Shown piece by piece: positions 46,201 to 59,080 of a stretch of DNA of 64,000 nt. This DNA is from Tubiluchus corallicola (lineage: Eukaryota; Priapulida; Priapulimorpha; Priapulimorphida; Tubiluchidae): contig JAQGDQ010000093.1 of NCBI GenBank assembly GCA_030141605.1, positions 434,001-498,000 on the forward strand. The letters run 5' to 3'. Made by a program: the position numbers and the translations under genes. Each line of letters begins with the position of its first letter. The stretch's first letter is position 1. The notes under the pieces are model-generated. The model did no database searches, was not told the DNA's origin, and saw only the letters and a program-made list of their open reading frames with translations.

Positions 46201-49200
46201 GAATTTTCACAATCGAAACTTACGGTTGATTGCAGTGCACTGCTTTGAGCAGACCCACAGCCGCAGTGGTCAAGCGGTCGAATCCGGCCCCAACGTGATC
46301 AGCGTGGAACGGGGTGCGGTCCTCGATAAGCTGCTCCCGTGGTTCGCTCACCCTTGTCATCAGCGCCAGATTTCGTAACTCGCTCATTCTAAGTAAAGAG
46401 TTAATATGCTTAGCATTTATCAACAGCTTCATCTAGTGTTTTTATAAAGCCTGTAAACATTAACTCAGGTGTAAAGCGATATGTATCGTACCATAAGGTT
46501 AGTATCACTCTGAAATGTATTGTATTGTGACCTAGGCATATCGTTACAGCTCTAGAATTTACCTGTAAAGAATGCAAGTTCATGCAACTGCAGTAGACAT
46601 GATTTATTGATCAATATTCACCTCCTGTATGCAGTAAATGACCAAATATTTTTAGTAAAAAGTAGGACAGCTGAATTCGGAAAAATGCACTTTAATGTAC
46701 AATTTTAGATGAATCTGAAACTTTATACCAAGTATGTCAGTCAACACCAGGGTTCTCACAGAATTTTAAAGTAAATTTCTCCGACTTTTCCCTGGCCAAA
46801 TATTGATTTTCTATGACCAAAATAAGCAGAAATTGTATTATCAGTATACATATTCAATATATATATATATATATATTCAATTTTGTATATGGACATTCAT
46901 ACACATACTGATATATAATGCATCGGCACGGTTGCAGTAGTGCTAACGAAATTACACTAACCACATTAAATAAACTTTCTTAATCCCACCCTTTATTTTT
47001 GGAACAGAAATCGAAACTGGGAGCCTGTCACAGCAAAATTTTATTTGAACACGAATCGTTGAAAAATACCAGTTCGCTGTGATTATTTTTGCAACCCTTT
47101 TCAATTTCCCTTACTTTTTGCTCCATTTTCATCATTTTCCCTGACTTTTTGCCAAATTATCTTTTTCCCTGACTTTTCCTTGACTTTCCAGGATAACTTG
47201 TATTTTCAAGAATTTTCCCTGAAAGTGGGTACCCTGCAACACACTCGACTAAACAAAATAACCCCTGGCAAGCTTAACCCTGTACATAAACAACTTGCTA
47301 TCTACCTGCGTTTCTTGTGTGGAGATTTCTTCGTATCGATTGGTATCACTTGTTCACCGGGTCTGACCCATAATATGGGCCCATCGTTGCTCAGTTTCGG
47401 ACTCTGTCCTTCCAAGATGGACATACGACCCCAAGGCATGACGGCCTTCAAGAACCGACATTCTTCCAGCATGGCCAGAAACTCCGGGTAATAACCGCCC
47501 ACCTGTAAGCCAAAATATTCATTAGGAAGTGAAGAGAACAGTTACGTACAATAGAAAATCTAATGAAATCAGCACAAATAGGAAAAAATATCTATAAACT
47601 TTCGCTGCCTATAAAACTTTGTTGTCAGTAGTTTCACACTTAACATTACATTAGAAATTTACAGGATGGCAATTGCCTAAAGAGAAAAAGTATGCAGTCC
47701 AATTTAACAGCTGCTACTACAAAGTGAGCTTTAGTGTCCCGACACTTTGTACAGTGTTTTGCACCTTTCGTTCCTTAGTTGTGACAACTAGATTTCAAAT
47801 TTGGTGAACTCATCCTTTCTCTGTTTAGACTTCCTGTAAATTTTTGATGCAGTTCAATTTCTAAAATTTGAAAAGCTCGACGTACAGTTCGTAAAAATGA
47901 TCCTCACCCACCTTGGTGCAAAAATTACCCGACTTAACTGAAAACCAACAATTATTTTCAAGTTCACGCAGGCTCATAAAAAATTTCTTTTTTCCAGAAG
48001 TTCAGCTGGTAACAAATGAGATTGTGTCTTATGCCATACAGAGCAGAATTCGTAACAAAAAACCATCTGTGGGCAGCAAACATTTAACATAATGCAGCAC
48101 ATTTAGAATGTACAGCATTTAGCTTACCTCCTCTTGAACAGTGCCGACGACACTCAGCTGACACAACGGTCCACAACGGAACGTCCCTGCAGCGTATGTC
48201 TGATGGACCATCTGTCTCCATTCCCACATGCTCATCGTGTGAATCTCTGGCGAGCCCAAAGACCCAATCTTGACTGACAGCTGAGGATACAGGAGTGCAA
48301 AATGTTCCACTAGATCTGGCAGGTAGGCGGCAGCACCATGCACAATACCAAGGACATGATCAGCAGCGCCATCTGTCTCGTTCCAAACCACTTTGAAGTA
48401 TTCGTCTACAAATTCTTCAAGTTCAGAATCGCCGAGAGAAGAAAGTTCGCTGAGGTAAGAATGCACTATAGTGGCGCCACCGTTGGGGTCAACCTCGATG
48501 TGCAGGAGGCGCTGATATTTCAACTTTACAGCTTTCAGAAATAACCAGGGACTTGGAGTGAGAAATTGCTGAGCAATGCCCTCGTAGAGTATCCGGAAAC
48601 TCGAATCTGTGAAGTTGCAAAAGCCATGAAGTTGAACGCCGTGAGAAATATCTAGTGCACCGGAACTATCCCGCTTCGTCTGAGTACCCCGATTGTACCG
48701 CTTGTACTTCTTCATGTCGTGCTTCTGCGTAGCATGACCACCAGTTTCTGATTTGACCTGATTAGTTAATCTTGCTGAATGCTGAGTTGAAATATGGTTA
48801 CAATCAACTTTTGATTGTTTGACGGGCGGATGCAGAGAACGTTGAGCGACATCAGGCATTTTTCGCTTGTTCTGACTGGGTTCAATTTTTACTTGCACCA
48901 CGTCGGAAAATGTTACAGAGACATGCTTGTCACTAGATGACAGTTTTGAAGCTTGCTGTTTCCGTTCTGCCGATTCATCGTGATAAGTGATGCGAGAATC
49001 GTCAGTTTTCCTGTCAAAATCGGACCTTGGTCTTGATCCAGCAACTTTCAGAAAAATGTTGCTGCTCTTCTCAGTGCAGAGATCATTAGCCAATCGCTCT
49101 TCTGATTTTGAGGAACTTCTTTCGGCAAGCTGGGCGTCCTTTTTCACACTGGACTTCTGGGGCGCCTCCCCTTGCGGTTCCTGTGCGGGTTGCTCCTGCT

Positions 49201-52200
49201 GCAATTTATCTCTTGCATCCTTATAATTCACATATTGCTTCTGCACTGATGGTTTTGCCAAAGCAACTTTCAAATCACGTTTTATCAAAGCCTTACTCTG
49301 CGCATCCAAAGATCTTCTGTGTTTTTTGCGATCTGCTGTATTATCAGATTCAGCTTCGCCTTGAGTTTTTACAGGAGTGGAATTTTGAGACCGTGATGGT
49401 CTCTTTTCCTTTGACCGATGATGTTTAGAAGTATCTTTCTCTGGTGTACAAGATCTAGATCGATGTTTTTTGTTTGTGTGTGACGGCAAGTGCTGCTCTT
49501 TTTTGATCAGTGAAGTAGGACGCACCTTTTCCGTTGGCTGAGTCAAAGGCTTTTCCTTATTGCCTTTGTTTACAAATGCCGATTCTCGAACTTCATTTGT
49601 GATGAGCTTGTTTTCATGTAACAAGACCTCAGATGCGGCTAAAATGACTTGAGCATTCCCTGCGCCACTTTCTTCCGAAATTTTCCTAGGCACGGATTCA
49701 GAATTAACAGCGACTTTTGGCTCCCTACAAGAAAGCTGTTTGACAGGGTGCAAACTTGACTCCCTTGCTCCTTCCTTTTCTACACTGGCAGGACCAGGAT
49801 TTCCATGCACTTTTTTGCCAACTTTATCGTCCACTGACATGACATTACTTGCTGTAGATGGCATTGCTGGCTGGTGGTCAGGACTATGTAGATAATCATA
49901 GACTTCCAAAGTACTTCCAGAACGAACTGGCATACGGATTTTTTTCACAGGTAAAACAGAAGTGGAACTTTCGGTGCTTTGCACGGAAGATTCTGAAATG
50001 TGACAGATGTTCCCTTGTGTTTCATTATTTATATCAACTGGCGGTGTTTGTTGTTCAGCAATTGGCAATTTGTCACCATGATTAGGTACTTCAATTTCTT
50101 TTTGGCTTTTTGCTGCTGGAAATAAACATGGATCTTGAACACTTGTTAAAGGAATATTAATTTCTTTTTTTATGACTGCTTGTGGTTTTATTGTTTGTGT
50201 AGTAGCAGAAACACTAGTACTCCTGCTAAACGTCGAGATAACTGCTGCTTTAGGGACGGCAACTTGCAGACAAGGATAATCACTTTTAGATTTTGCATCA
50301 GGTACCTTAGACTTTAAATCTTCATTTACGTTGATGCCCATTTCCATTTTATATGCAAGAATTTCCTTTTGGCTATTTATGTTTGCTTTATCACTGTCTG
50401 TACTGCCAGGAACCGTTGCTGCTTTCTTAGTTGATGCCTGAGGTATATGTGGGTTTCCAACATTTGTGCATGTATTTGGCTTCAAGGTATTACTCTGTAC
50501 ATTAGAAACGGTTTCAACTGACTTTCCAAAATAATATTTCGTGCCTTCTTGTTTTCTGCATTCTAGTGCAGAATTCTGGCCCTCTGGTGCTAATAAAGGC
50601 TCGTCACTCAAGTCCACTACCTCAATATTAGTTGCATCACTTTTATTTTTATTAACCAACTCACACGGTTTTCGTAAAACACTTCGACTTGACTCTGTTG
50701 CAGGAGCAAGTTGGTCAGTTGGATCCTCCTCCTCCTCTTTATAGAACATGCCTACAATGTTCTCCAGATTTGTTTTATTCAGCGAAGAACCCATGGAGGG
50801 TAGAAATGATTGCCACTGACCACTGCTCAGTGAATTAGGCAATTGAGTGTCCATCTGTATTGCAACTGGAGGTCCATCCTCACGTTCATCCTGTACAGGT
50901 GTGCTGCCCCCACTGGCCAATGTAGCATTTTCTGTGGCCGCTTCTTTAGGTAACACCGAATATATTACCTCAGATGGAACAGCACTAGCAGTACTGGGAA
51001 TAGACAGGTCTACTGCAGCTAAATCTTGTGAAAGAATAGTGTTATGTCCACCTGTGCTTGCCTCTGAAATGCCCAAATCCGAATCTTTTTGTATTACCGG
51101 TTTGACAGTACTAGAACTGATGTTATTTGTTAACTTATTGGCATTATCGTGAACAGCATCCCGTAATTCAGGTTTAACATACACATCTGTTAGGGGTTCT
51201 TTTGACCTCTGGTCAGAAGGCATGGAAAGCAAAGTATTTTGTGAACCTTTATTAACTTTTTCATTAGCAGCAACTAGAGGGTAAGTGATGATGCTTCTAT
51301 GTGCATCAATATTGTCGTGCAATTTCTGTCCCTGTACAGCTAACCTTTCTATGTCTTGTAATTTACGTCCATTTTCTAATGATGGAGTCACTTCGTGCAA
51401 CTTCCTTTCTGTATCATGTGCAAACAATGTGCTAATTTTACTAGAGTTATTAATATTTTCCAATACTGGAGTTACAAATGTGTCTTGTGTTCCAATGGCT
51501 GGTACATCACCACCACCAATTTCTGTTAAACATTTCTTGCTGCTCTCCTGTATTGGGTCGACGTGAAGATTTTCTGCTAAATTTTGGTAACTCGAGAACC
51601 ACTCACCGCTGTAAGGTTTGGTTAATACTGTCTGCCAATCTGATGTATCGTCACCAGATTCCAAAGTGACAAGGTGCCCGTGAGCCGCATCATTGTCGAA
51701 AGAAACCTTACTGACAATTGTGGTGCTACTGGATTCAATAATTCCATCCCCAGGCTTGTGTAAACTATCATTGCTGGATTCAGTTCTGCCAAATGGACAG
51801 TGTGCTGTAGCAATGCCAGAATCACCAGTTTTGGACACAGATTTGCAAGACATACGAGTAGCAAATTCTTTCTTTTTCGGAAAATGACTGACGGGTATTT
51901 TGTCAGCACATTCCACCCATTTGTTTGAGGATTTACATGCCACAGTACTTATGTATTCAAGCATCTCAATAAGGCACTGTTGTGCAGCGTCATCGAACTC
52001 AGTCCTTTTCATCAACAGTATCTCTGACGTATCTTCCGCGATGTGACCACGTGTCGAGTCAGCACCAAATGTACACATGTGTTCTTCAAGTGGCCCAAGT
52101 AGTTCTCCATTATCACACTCAACCTTTTCAAGCGAGACCCTGCTCATTTGTTGACCACTAGATTCAGTCCTTTCCACTATGTGCTCATGAGATGTGACAA

Positions 52201-55200
52201 CAGTGCCAGCAGGATTAGTCTTCACAGCTATCACAGCGGAAGTTTGCATCATATCATTGCTTGGTGTAAAGTACTGTGCCTGCTGAGAGTTACTACTGAC
52301 AAGTTCTGCGACTTGGTTACACAAATCAGCAACAAGTGACTGCAGTTCATCAACGAATGAATATTTATCACTTGAGGCAACAGCACTGGAAAGTTTTCCA
52401 ACAATCACATTTGAGGTTCTGACAGCTTTCGCAGAACCAGCAGCTTCCAGACATTTATCTGCTGTTTCATCCTCTGCTGCCTGGCTACATTTGGTGCTCT
52501 GGAAATATTCCTTTTTATCTGTGCCACTTTTTTGCTTATGAAGTTCACTCGCTTCCTTCTTGACGTGCATATTTTCACTCGTGCCGCTATTTCGCCTACA
52601 GGCCCTTGAAGTTTGAATATCGAAATGTTTAACCGATCGAGCTATGCGCAATTTAACATGTCTGTCTTCTAAACCATCATCTTGTGTGTTAGATAAATCA
52701 CTCGGATTACTAGTATCAGAAAGACCATTCAGTTTTTCTTGCAATGCTTTGAAAGGCTTCGGATACACTTCATTCAAAATATCTGCAACTTCAGAATTGG
52801 GTAACACCGGGTGGGCCATGTTCACCTTCTTTGTAGGTGTAACAGCTGGCTTTTGCATATCTGACTTGTCATGTCCTGATGCATCAACAAAATTTTCACT
52901 TTTCACTCTGGACAGAGCCACTTCTGGAACCTGAGAGAAGAGTTTAATATCGGCCTCTACATTTACTTCTTGCAACACAAACAATTCACAAATTTTGTGC
53001 ACATTGACTTTCGCATGATGCGCATCAGCTCTCTCTTGATTTGAGATTTTATCTTGAGCATCAGGTGCACTTTTCATTTTTTCTTGAGAACCAGATTTGT
53101 GTTTTTCTCGGACGGCTGCTTTTTTGCCATCAGCAATTTTACATATTTCAAAACCATCAACTGTACTTTGATGGCCCTCTTTTTGTTCAGTACCCGATCT
53201 ACGCTTTTCTCGATTAACAATATACGTTTTGTGCTTGTCACTAGGTTTTTCAGAGGTATGAGACGAGTCCTGAATGCCACTTTCTTCTTTTGCCTGGAGA
53301 CTAGTTTCAATGTGCTTCTCGTGAGAACTGAAAAAATACGAAACTCATAACTGCAAGCTTCAATATGTAGAATAATAACAGTACAATCACACCGCTCAGT
53401 CCTCACCTTAAGCTTCAGTATTAAATGCTTCATTGCAATGGACAAATTTAGCGTAACAGCACAGCTAAAATATGCTTACAAAAGCAAGTTAACAATTTCA
53501 GACATGCCTAAGAGTAACTTTCTAAAAATAGCCTGGTTTTCCTAATTTAGAAAACCACAAAAGGTACAGACTTCAGATGATAAGCATTTGAGAATTTTTA
53601 AAGTTAACATATCACGCCTAATCAAAGTTAATCTAATAAGTTTAAAAATGTACTACTGCAAGTCTATAACAACATGGTAACCACTTCAACAATTTTAACA
53701 ATTAGCACCAAAGAGTTTGTACTGTAATCAGATACCTTAGAACAGTAGTTCCCAACATTTTATTGATGGTGATCCCTTCCCAGAACCCTGTATCATATCG
53801 CGACCCCACGAAGAACGTAATCACATGTTATACCATTACACATTATCGTTTGCGTTTATTAATTTTAACTTACTATTCAAGTAATTATTGACCAATGAGT
53901 GATTGTTTCATTAATTAATTAATTAATGTGATGGTTGCACCTGTTCCTCAGCAACCAGTATTGCAATGCGGTAGGTATGCAATGAGATACTGAATAGCGA
54001 CACGCTGTCGGGAGGTGTACACTGTACAGAACAATGCACGTTTTCATTTTCCCGGAAAATCAAGCACTGGTATACCGCATTTAGAGCAGGAAAACCCAGT
54101 TTCACTTTCCAAAAATAAATGATGTAATGAGATACTGAGGAAACAAGACCTACTTACATACTTTTCTTGAAAAGAGCATTTTTTAAAAATAGTTTTTGGA
54201 CTAGCCCGCGACCCCACGAAAAGTGCTTCAAGGTTGGGAACCCATGCCCTGGAATATTAAGCAGCTTATGTCACTGCTGTCAATATATAGGAACAATTAT
54301 CCAAAACAGAAAAAAATTAATATCCGAAGAGATTGCTTACCGCAAACGGCGCACGTTCTCCTGCTCGATCTCCACTTTGGGCGTACTTTCTGGCTCTGGC
54401 GTCTCCTTTTCTTGCCCATCGGTAATAGGATACTAAAATGACAGAATACACAACTTGAGCAAAATTTGTTATTAGCTGCAATGTGCTGACATGAATGCTT
54501 GATTGATTTAAAACTATGGTAGTAATCCCACTGATGATGAGTTATGAACACCAGTACACTTAGATACAGTCGGAGGCCGTTCTACATTTTAGAAGAGGAA
54601 TTAGCTCTAAATAGTAGCTATTACTACATGTATAGTGTAATCAGTGGCAGCACCCCTTGTTTTCACTCGTTATTATCGCCGGTAGTCAAAATAAAAAGTC
54701 TTTTTTCTTTAGTTCTTTTTTTATACTTGTACAGAACCGGAGTACAATTTGCTACACAGGCCAAACAATGTGGTGTTTGCTATTGTGCGCATGTCTGAGA
54801 TAACATGCTGTATACTAACATCTGCTGCTAGGTAGAAAAGTACTGCCAGTATCACAGTAACAATTACCACGTGCTTACCGTGTACCATCATATCCTTGAT
54901 GTGATAAAGTGTAAACTTAGCGCGTGTGCTTAAAACATAAATTATTTAATAATGGATGCCTTGCATCCCAGAGAAATAAGTTCTGTGACTGTAAGTGAAC
55001 TACAACAGCTTAATTTTTCACAGTTGTCTCTCCATGAGAAAGTTGCAGTTAAGAAAAGAGGCCGTTCAACACCCCATCTTCAAATATAACTACAACATTA
55101 AAATTACATGTATTCCTTACGTTTACACAGTATTAAAACAATGGCTAGAAATTTAAAAGTACAGTAAAACCAATTACCCCCATAGAAACTATTATTAAGA

Positions 55201-58200
55201 AAATTTGGTTAATAAAACCCGTGTGCCACTTAATAAAACCAAACTTTTCAGTAATAGAAGACAAAACCAATAGCAAAATAAAAAAATAAAACGAATTTAT
55301 GGAAGTTTTCTTATTGTTTAGTATTATTTAAGTCACATTTCCTAGACTCATCTATTCTTAACCAAAGTATTTTTAGCAAAACAGGTAAACAGTAAGTTTA
55401 TAAGCACCTTTATAGCTTACTACTACTCACTGTATCATGTCTTGATAGACGTATTCCCAATTCTATGTATTGAACATTTTTTCAATGTCTGCTCTACCTC
55501 ATTAAATTTTTATACTATATTATAGTAATTATTTCTATACATTGTACAACTAGAGTATACTATAAAATATAATATTACAGGGTTCCCACAGGATTTCAAA
55601 ATAAATTTCCCTGACTTTTACGTGACAAAGATAAGCAAAAACTGTGTTACTAGTATACATATTGAAGCATTTTTGTGTATGGATATTCATACATATACTG
55701 ATATATCATGTGTCAGCAAATCATTATTACTGGAGCAGAAATCGAAACTGGGAGCCTGCCATAACAATATTTTATTTGAACATGAATGGCTGAAAAATAC
55801 TGGTGCACGGTGAACATTTTTGCAACCCCTTCCAATTTCTTTGACTATTCGCCCCATTTTCATCATTTTACCTGACTTTTTACCAAATTATTTTTTCCAT
55901 GACTTTCTAGGATAGCCTGTACAATCCTTTCAAGGATTTTCCAGGACTTTCCCTGACCGCGGGAACCCTGATATTAGAATAAGGGCAACATGTACAAGAC
56001 AGCATGGTCGTATGTTTGCCATCGCATTTGGTATTCTTGATGTAGTACTATTACCATCCACGTGTGCAAAATAAAATAATTTTTATTCTCATTCTTCTCT
56101 TAAATCAGTCTGAAAGTTAAAGTCGATTGTTTCATCATAACCACTCTGCACGTACAGCTGCTAAAGTACACTGTAGTCTGTTGAATGTTGTGAACTCCTG
56201 AGTTACTGTTGTGACAGAATGCGGGAGAGCAGACTGTCCCGTGTTTAACTGTCATACTGTATTAAAGTGAAGTGCTTAGTACTTTGTCAAATACACTTTT
56301 GCAACAGGCCACCGCATAATAAAACCATAGTTTATCAAGACCACTTATTGCTGGTTCAACGTCTAAAGCACTAGAAAACCCCCCACTTACATTCTGCCTT
56401 TTTGCATACAGGGCTTGCATCGGCAGTAACATTGTATAAAACCTGTGAATTTAAACTCCCACGATGACTGTTAGGTGCAGCCATTTTGAAGATAAGTCAT
56501 TTGAAACAAGTTTAGATAACACTGAGTAAAGTTTGAAAAAATAATCACAGTATTCGTAGCACACCCCCTAACTAAATAAAATCTTAAATTACTGTATCTT
56601 GTCAATAAAATTAAAAATACGTTTTTTGGTTAGTGAGTGTTGCACCCTGGAGGTAAGTCAATAGTATTTTACCAATTGGTGAAAACATTTTAAATAATTA
56701 ATAATTTTTTTCTAGTTACAGGCCTTTCCAACAGGTTTACAGACAAACGAAATGTTAAGTAATGTTTATATTTGCATGGAAAGTTTTTTGGGACATAGTT
56801 GAACATTTCTTTTTCTTCCCCTGATTTATATTTGCATAGGTGACGTCATGTAATGGGGTACAGTATTGCGGGAGATTTAAAATGAAAACAAACAAAAAAT
56901 CCTTTCAATGAAAGTACAATATATGCACATAATTGCTATAAACTAATATAATTTTTTAAGGAGATTTTTCTGAAACCTACTTCAGGTATCCCCTTTCTTG
57001 TCCTTTAAGCAGCGTCTACTGCATTATGTTATCTGTATTGTGAGAATATGTGGTTGGACATTCAGAAACAATCAGCACACGTAATTAGCAAAAGTCCTGT
57101 ATATGCAAATAGTAACCAAATGCCAGTTACCTTCTATGTAGCTATGAATCAAAGTTATATATGTCTGCTTGTAAACCAAAATCGTCCATAAGTCGGCATA
57201 GTTAAACCACGTGATGATGCTTCAAAGTAGAATGTACCAAAAATTTGGTCAAATGTCAATTTTTTGAGTTTTATAAAAACAAATGCTAAATATATTGGAC
57301 TTTCATATGATAGCATCAAATTATTAAGAAAATGTTTAAAAAATACTAAAAATTTAATGTTAAAACCAACTACCCACTTTTCTGGTTAGAAATTAGTATT
57401 ACTATTGTATTTTCAAACTTCGATAGAAGTTCGTGGAAGCAGTCTTTTTGTTTCGAGTTTTTTCTGTTGCCAACCATAGATCTTCGTCTGGAAGAGCCAT
57501 CTACTGGATTTAAGCATAACTTTAATGTGGTCTTGCAAAGCCCATAGCAACCACCCGCTCATATGGTTGCTAAGTGTTTTGTACAAATGTGACAAAAAAC
57601 AATGATTAACTTTAAGAGTGATTTTCTCAAGATTATGGTTTTCAGTGCGTAGTCTGCACCTCAACGTGGATTATCTTAGCTTAGAAATAGCATAGAGTGA
57701 TGAACTTGATATGAAAAAGATCCTCATGAAATGGAGATTCAGGATACGTGAATAACTAGAAAAACTAGAATTGCCGACTTATCGATGATTTTGGTATGCA
57801 AGCACACAAATACTACACAGATACCTCCAAGTGCAAGGCATGTTGCACAAACTCTGGAGCAATAACTTTGCCCTTCGCGGAGTCTTCAATCTCACTGCGT
57901 CTGTGCTTGTGATGATGGTGCTTATGCTTGTGATGATGATGATGGTGACGGTGATGACGATGGTGACGGTCCTTGTGTTTCTTTTTCCGATGTGAGCCGT
58001 GTTCTTCGTGTACCAAAGCATGTAGATCTTGTTCTGTTTGCGAAAACTCTTTGACTGCATGTAAAAAAAATTAAAAAGAGAAATTAAAACAGAATATTTT
58101 TATTCACATTGATTATGTCAACTTTAAAGGAAAGGCCAATCCGTCTGGGAGTTCTGACTTAATTAAATGTTCACGAAAAATGTTAGGTATGTGTAATAAG

Positions 58201-58417
58201 CAACTCATGCATTTAGTAAAATCACTTTAGAGTTGTAATCATTTCACATTTGGGCGCTCCCATTTTGAATGTGGATTCTTCCATCAATAACATCATATTA
58301 GCTCCATAGCCAATTCTGTGATACGTTTGCATTAGATATATTATGTAAGCTGCAGAAGTTTGAATTAATTTAAGCAGCGCACTTACGGAGAGTCACGAAG
58401 TCAATCAGTTGCGTCAT
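43294..58417 (-). CDS. RSBN1: RSBN1 / KDM9 / DPY-21-type histone H4K20 demethylase
   Basis: Nuclear Fe(II)/2-oxoglutarate oxygenase family; C. elegans DPY-21 and its mammalian relative demethylate H4K20me2. Exons in transcript order: 58387-58417, 57825-58054, 54341-54432, 48128-53327, 47306-47502, 46224-46388, 44815-44908, 43294-43554 (TGA). They sum to 6270 nt, 2089 aa; all junctions are GT-AG and in phase. A Lys/His-rich N-terminus is followed by about 1500 residues of low-complexity sequence. The conserved core (about residue 1665 on) contains [62 protein letters not shown] and [11 protein letters not shown]. The HxD ligands are about H1945/D1947 and the distal His about 2043. Vertebrate RSBN1 is about 800 aa, so this protein is far longer. 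All exons but the first are well supported; the first lies in a MITE. Confidence 0.92.
44943..45190. repeat. 85-bp tandem repeat, about 2.9 copies
   Basis: The block cttcaactcacttctgac recurs at 44943, 45028 and 45113. Units are nearly identical and include aattggccgaccagtgg. It lies in the RSBN1 intron between the exons at 44815 and 46224, 35 bases upstream of the acceptor of the exon at 44815-44908. Confidence 0.92.
45419..46127. mobile_element. Tigger/pogo-like element with C20 run
   Basis: Left end CAGACGAACCTCGTTATA and right end CATTATAATGAGATTTGACTG are diverged inverted repeats. A run of 20 C at 45437-45456 follows the left end. A second gaacctcgc block lies near 46048. Confidence 0.6.
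46749..47235 (-). mobile_element. hAT-like MITE family D, copy 2
   Basis: Termini AGGGTTCTCACAG and GTGGGTACCCT, flanked by caacac on both sides. The interior carries TTTCCCTGACTTTT words. A (TA)n tract lies at about 46856-46876. It ends 70 bases from the RSBN1 exon at 47306. Confidence 0.8.
48128..53327 (-). CDS. RSBN1: RSBN1 giant internal exon (1733 codons)
   Basis: Opens with [15 protein letters not shown] after an acceptor ttttttcag and ends GTVQEE at a donor gtaagc. Roughly the first 1540 residues are Ser/Thr/Lys/Asp-rich, without recognisable globular domain, and probably disordered. They include a SUMO-interacting-like EVVDLSDEP and a basic [12 protein letters not shown] patch. The final 187 residues are the start of the conserved RSBN1 core. 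The exon is open throughout 5.2 kb, which argues for selection. Confidence 0.9.
53743..54251. mobile_element. hAT-like MITE with CAGTAGTTCCCAAC terminus
   Basis: Left CAGTAGTTCCCAACATTTT and right AAGGTTGGGAACCCATGCCCTG are inverted. The interior has two cgcgaccccacgaa blocks. It lies in the RSBN1 intron after the exon at 54341, 90 bases from it. Confidence 0.7.
54648..55150 (+). mobile_element. MITE family C, copy 3 (shortened at both ends)
   Basis: Starts cagtggcagcaccccttg and follows copy 1, including ctgtgactgtaagtgaacta and acagtattaaaacaatggct. The terminal GAGCC end is lost. Confidence 0.7.
55579..55969 (-). mobile_element. hAT-like MITE family D, copy 3
   Basis: Termini AGGGTTCCCACAGG and CGCGGGAACCCT, flanked by ATATTA-type sequence on both sides. 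Confidence 0.8.
56369..57005 (-). mobile_element. MITE family A, copy 7
   Basis: Reverse orientation: gaaaaccccccacttacat at the left, ttcttgtcctttaag at the right, with gcagccattttgaagataag inside. Confidence 0.85.
57170..57805 (-). mobile_element. MITE family B, copy 3
   Basis: The ends cttgtaaaccaaaatcgtcc and gccgacttatcgatgatttt with tggtatgcaag form imperfect inverted repeats. It ends about 20 bases before the donor of the RSBN1 exon at 57825. Confidence 0.8.
57825..58054 (-). CDS. RSBN1: RSBN1 exon with Lys/His-rich basic tract
   Basis: The acceptor is acatgcag and the donor gtatct. It encodes an [16 protein letters not shown]-type run followed by a long His/Lys tract and [15 protein letters not shown]. 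Vertebrate RSBN1 also has a basic KHKGHKERHKHHHH-like region N-terminal to the core. Such tracts often act in nuclear localisation or speckle targeting (inference). Confidence 0.85.
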
Positions 58418-58580
58418 GATATTCAAGTGAATGGCGGCTATCACCGCACTGAAAAATTCCTATACAGTGGCGTTATAAATTAACTTAATGCTCTATAAGC
58501 AGTTTCTTTGTTGTATTTTTCTAAGTTTAAGTGATAACGGTAAAATAAAGCCAACGTGCTAAGTGACTTGTGGTTTCATT
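58123..58580 (-). mobile_element. MITE family L, copy 2, containing the putative RSBN1 start
   Basis: Starts TTTAAAGGAAAGGCC and aligns in reverse to 13402-13945 across both halves, on each side of the putative exon. Confidence 0.75.
58387..58417 (-). CDS. Putative RSBN1 initiator exon, inside a family L MITE
   Basis: ATG with 10 codons plus one base ([10 protein letters not shown]), donor gtaagt, phase 1, joining 57825-58054 in frame. The next exon has no in-frame ATG, so an upstream exon is required. This one lies entirely within a MITE whose other copy (13402-13945) keeps the donor-like ccgtaag but reads ATG-ACG-TAA. It is either an exapted initiator exon or a chance fit, with the true first exon farther upstream. 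Confidence 0.4.
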
Positions 58581-58859
58581 TAACATAGCAGTACAATACG
58601 GCACACCAAATAGCATACGGCAGTTATTATGACCCTACGTTACCTGTTCTCTCTGTTGTGCTTTTATATTGTTTGATATTGAAATATACAGGCGAGGGGT
58701 TGATTTCGTAAGTTAAGTAAACTAACTCTCAGCTTCTGTCTCGGTTTGCAAAAATTATCTTCTTCAATCTATCCGAAAGTATAGATGATTTTTTATATCA
58801 TGCCCACTTTGAAGTATGGTAAAAAGTATAAATTTTAGCGCCTATAGTAATGCCAAACT

Positions 58860-59080
58860 TAAAGCAGAACCAGACTGTAGGTCAAAACAATCTACTCTTT
58901 AAAATGTTGAAAGTAATCATGCTATTTTTTAAAAAAAATATGTGAAAGAATTATTACCACAAAACACAATGTCTTTTGTGCATATAATTCTTAAAACAGC
59001 AATATGCTCCCTTTCAATATTTTATAGGGTAGATTGTTTTCAATTATAGTTTAAGAATAGGTCTGGTTTTCATAATTTCA
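58860..59080. mobile_element. Fold-back fragment of MITE family J
   Basis: aaagcagaaccagactgtag...caaaacaatctactctttaa at the left is mirrored by tagattgttttcaattatag...ggtctggtttt at the right. Confidence 0.55.

Noticed and set aside
57779-58060. Minus-strand open frame in the other phase ([11 protein letters not shown]...)
   Set aside because: It is a shifted reading of the RSBN1 basic exon; the His/Lys frame joins its neighbours in phase and matches the family.
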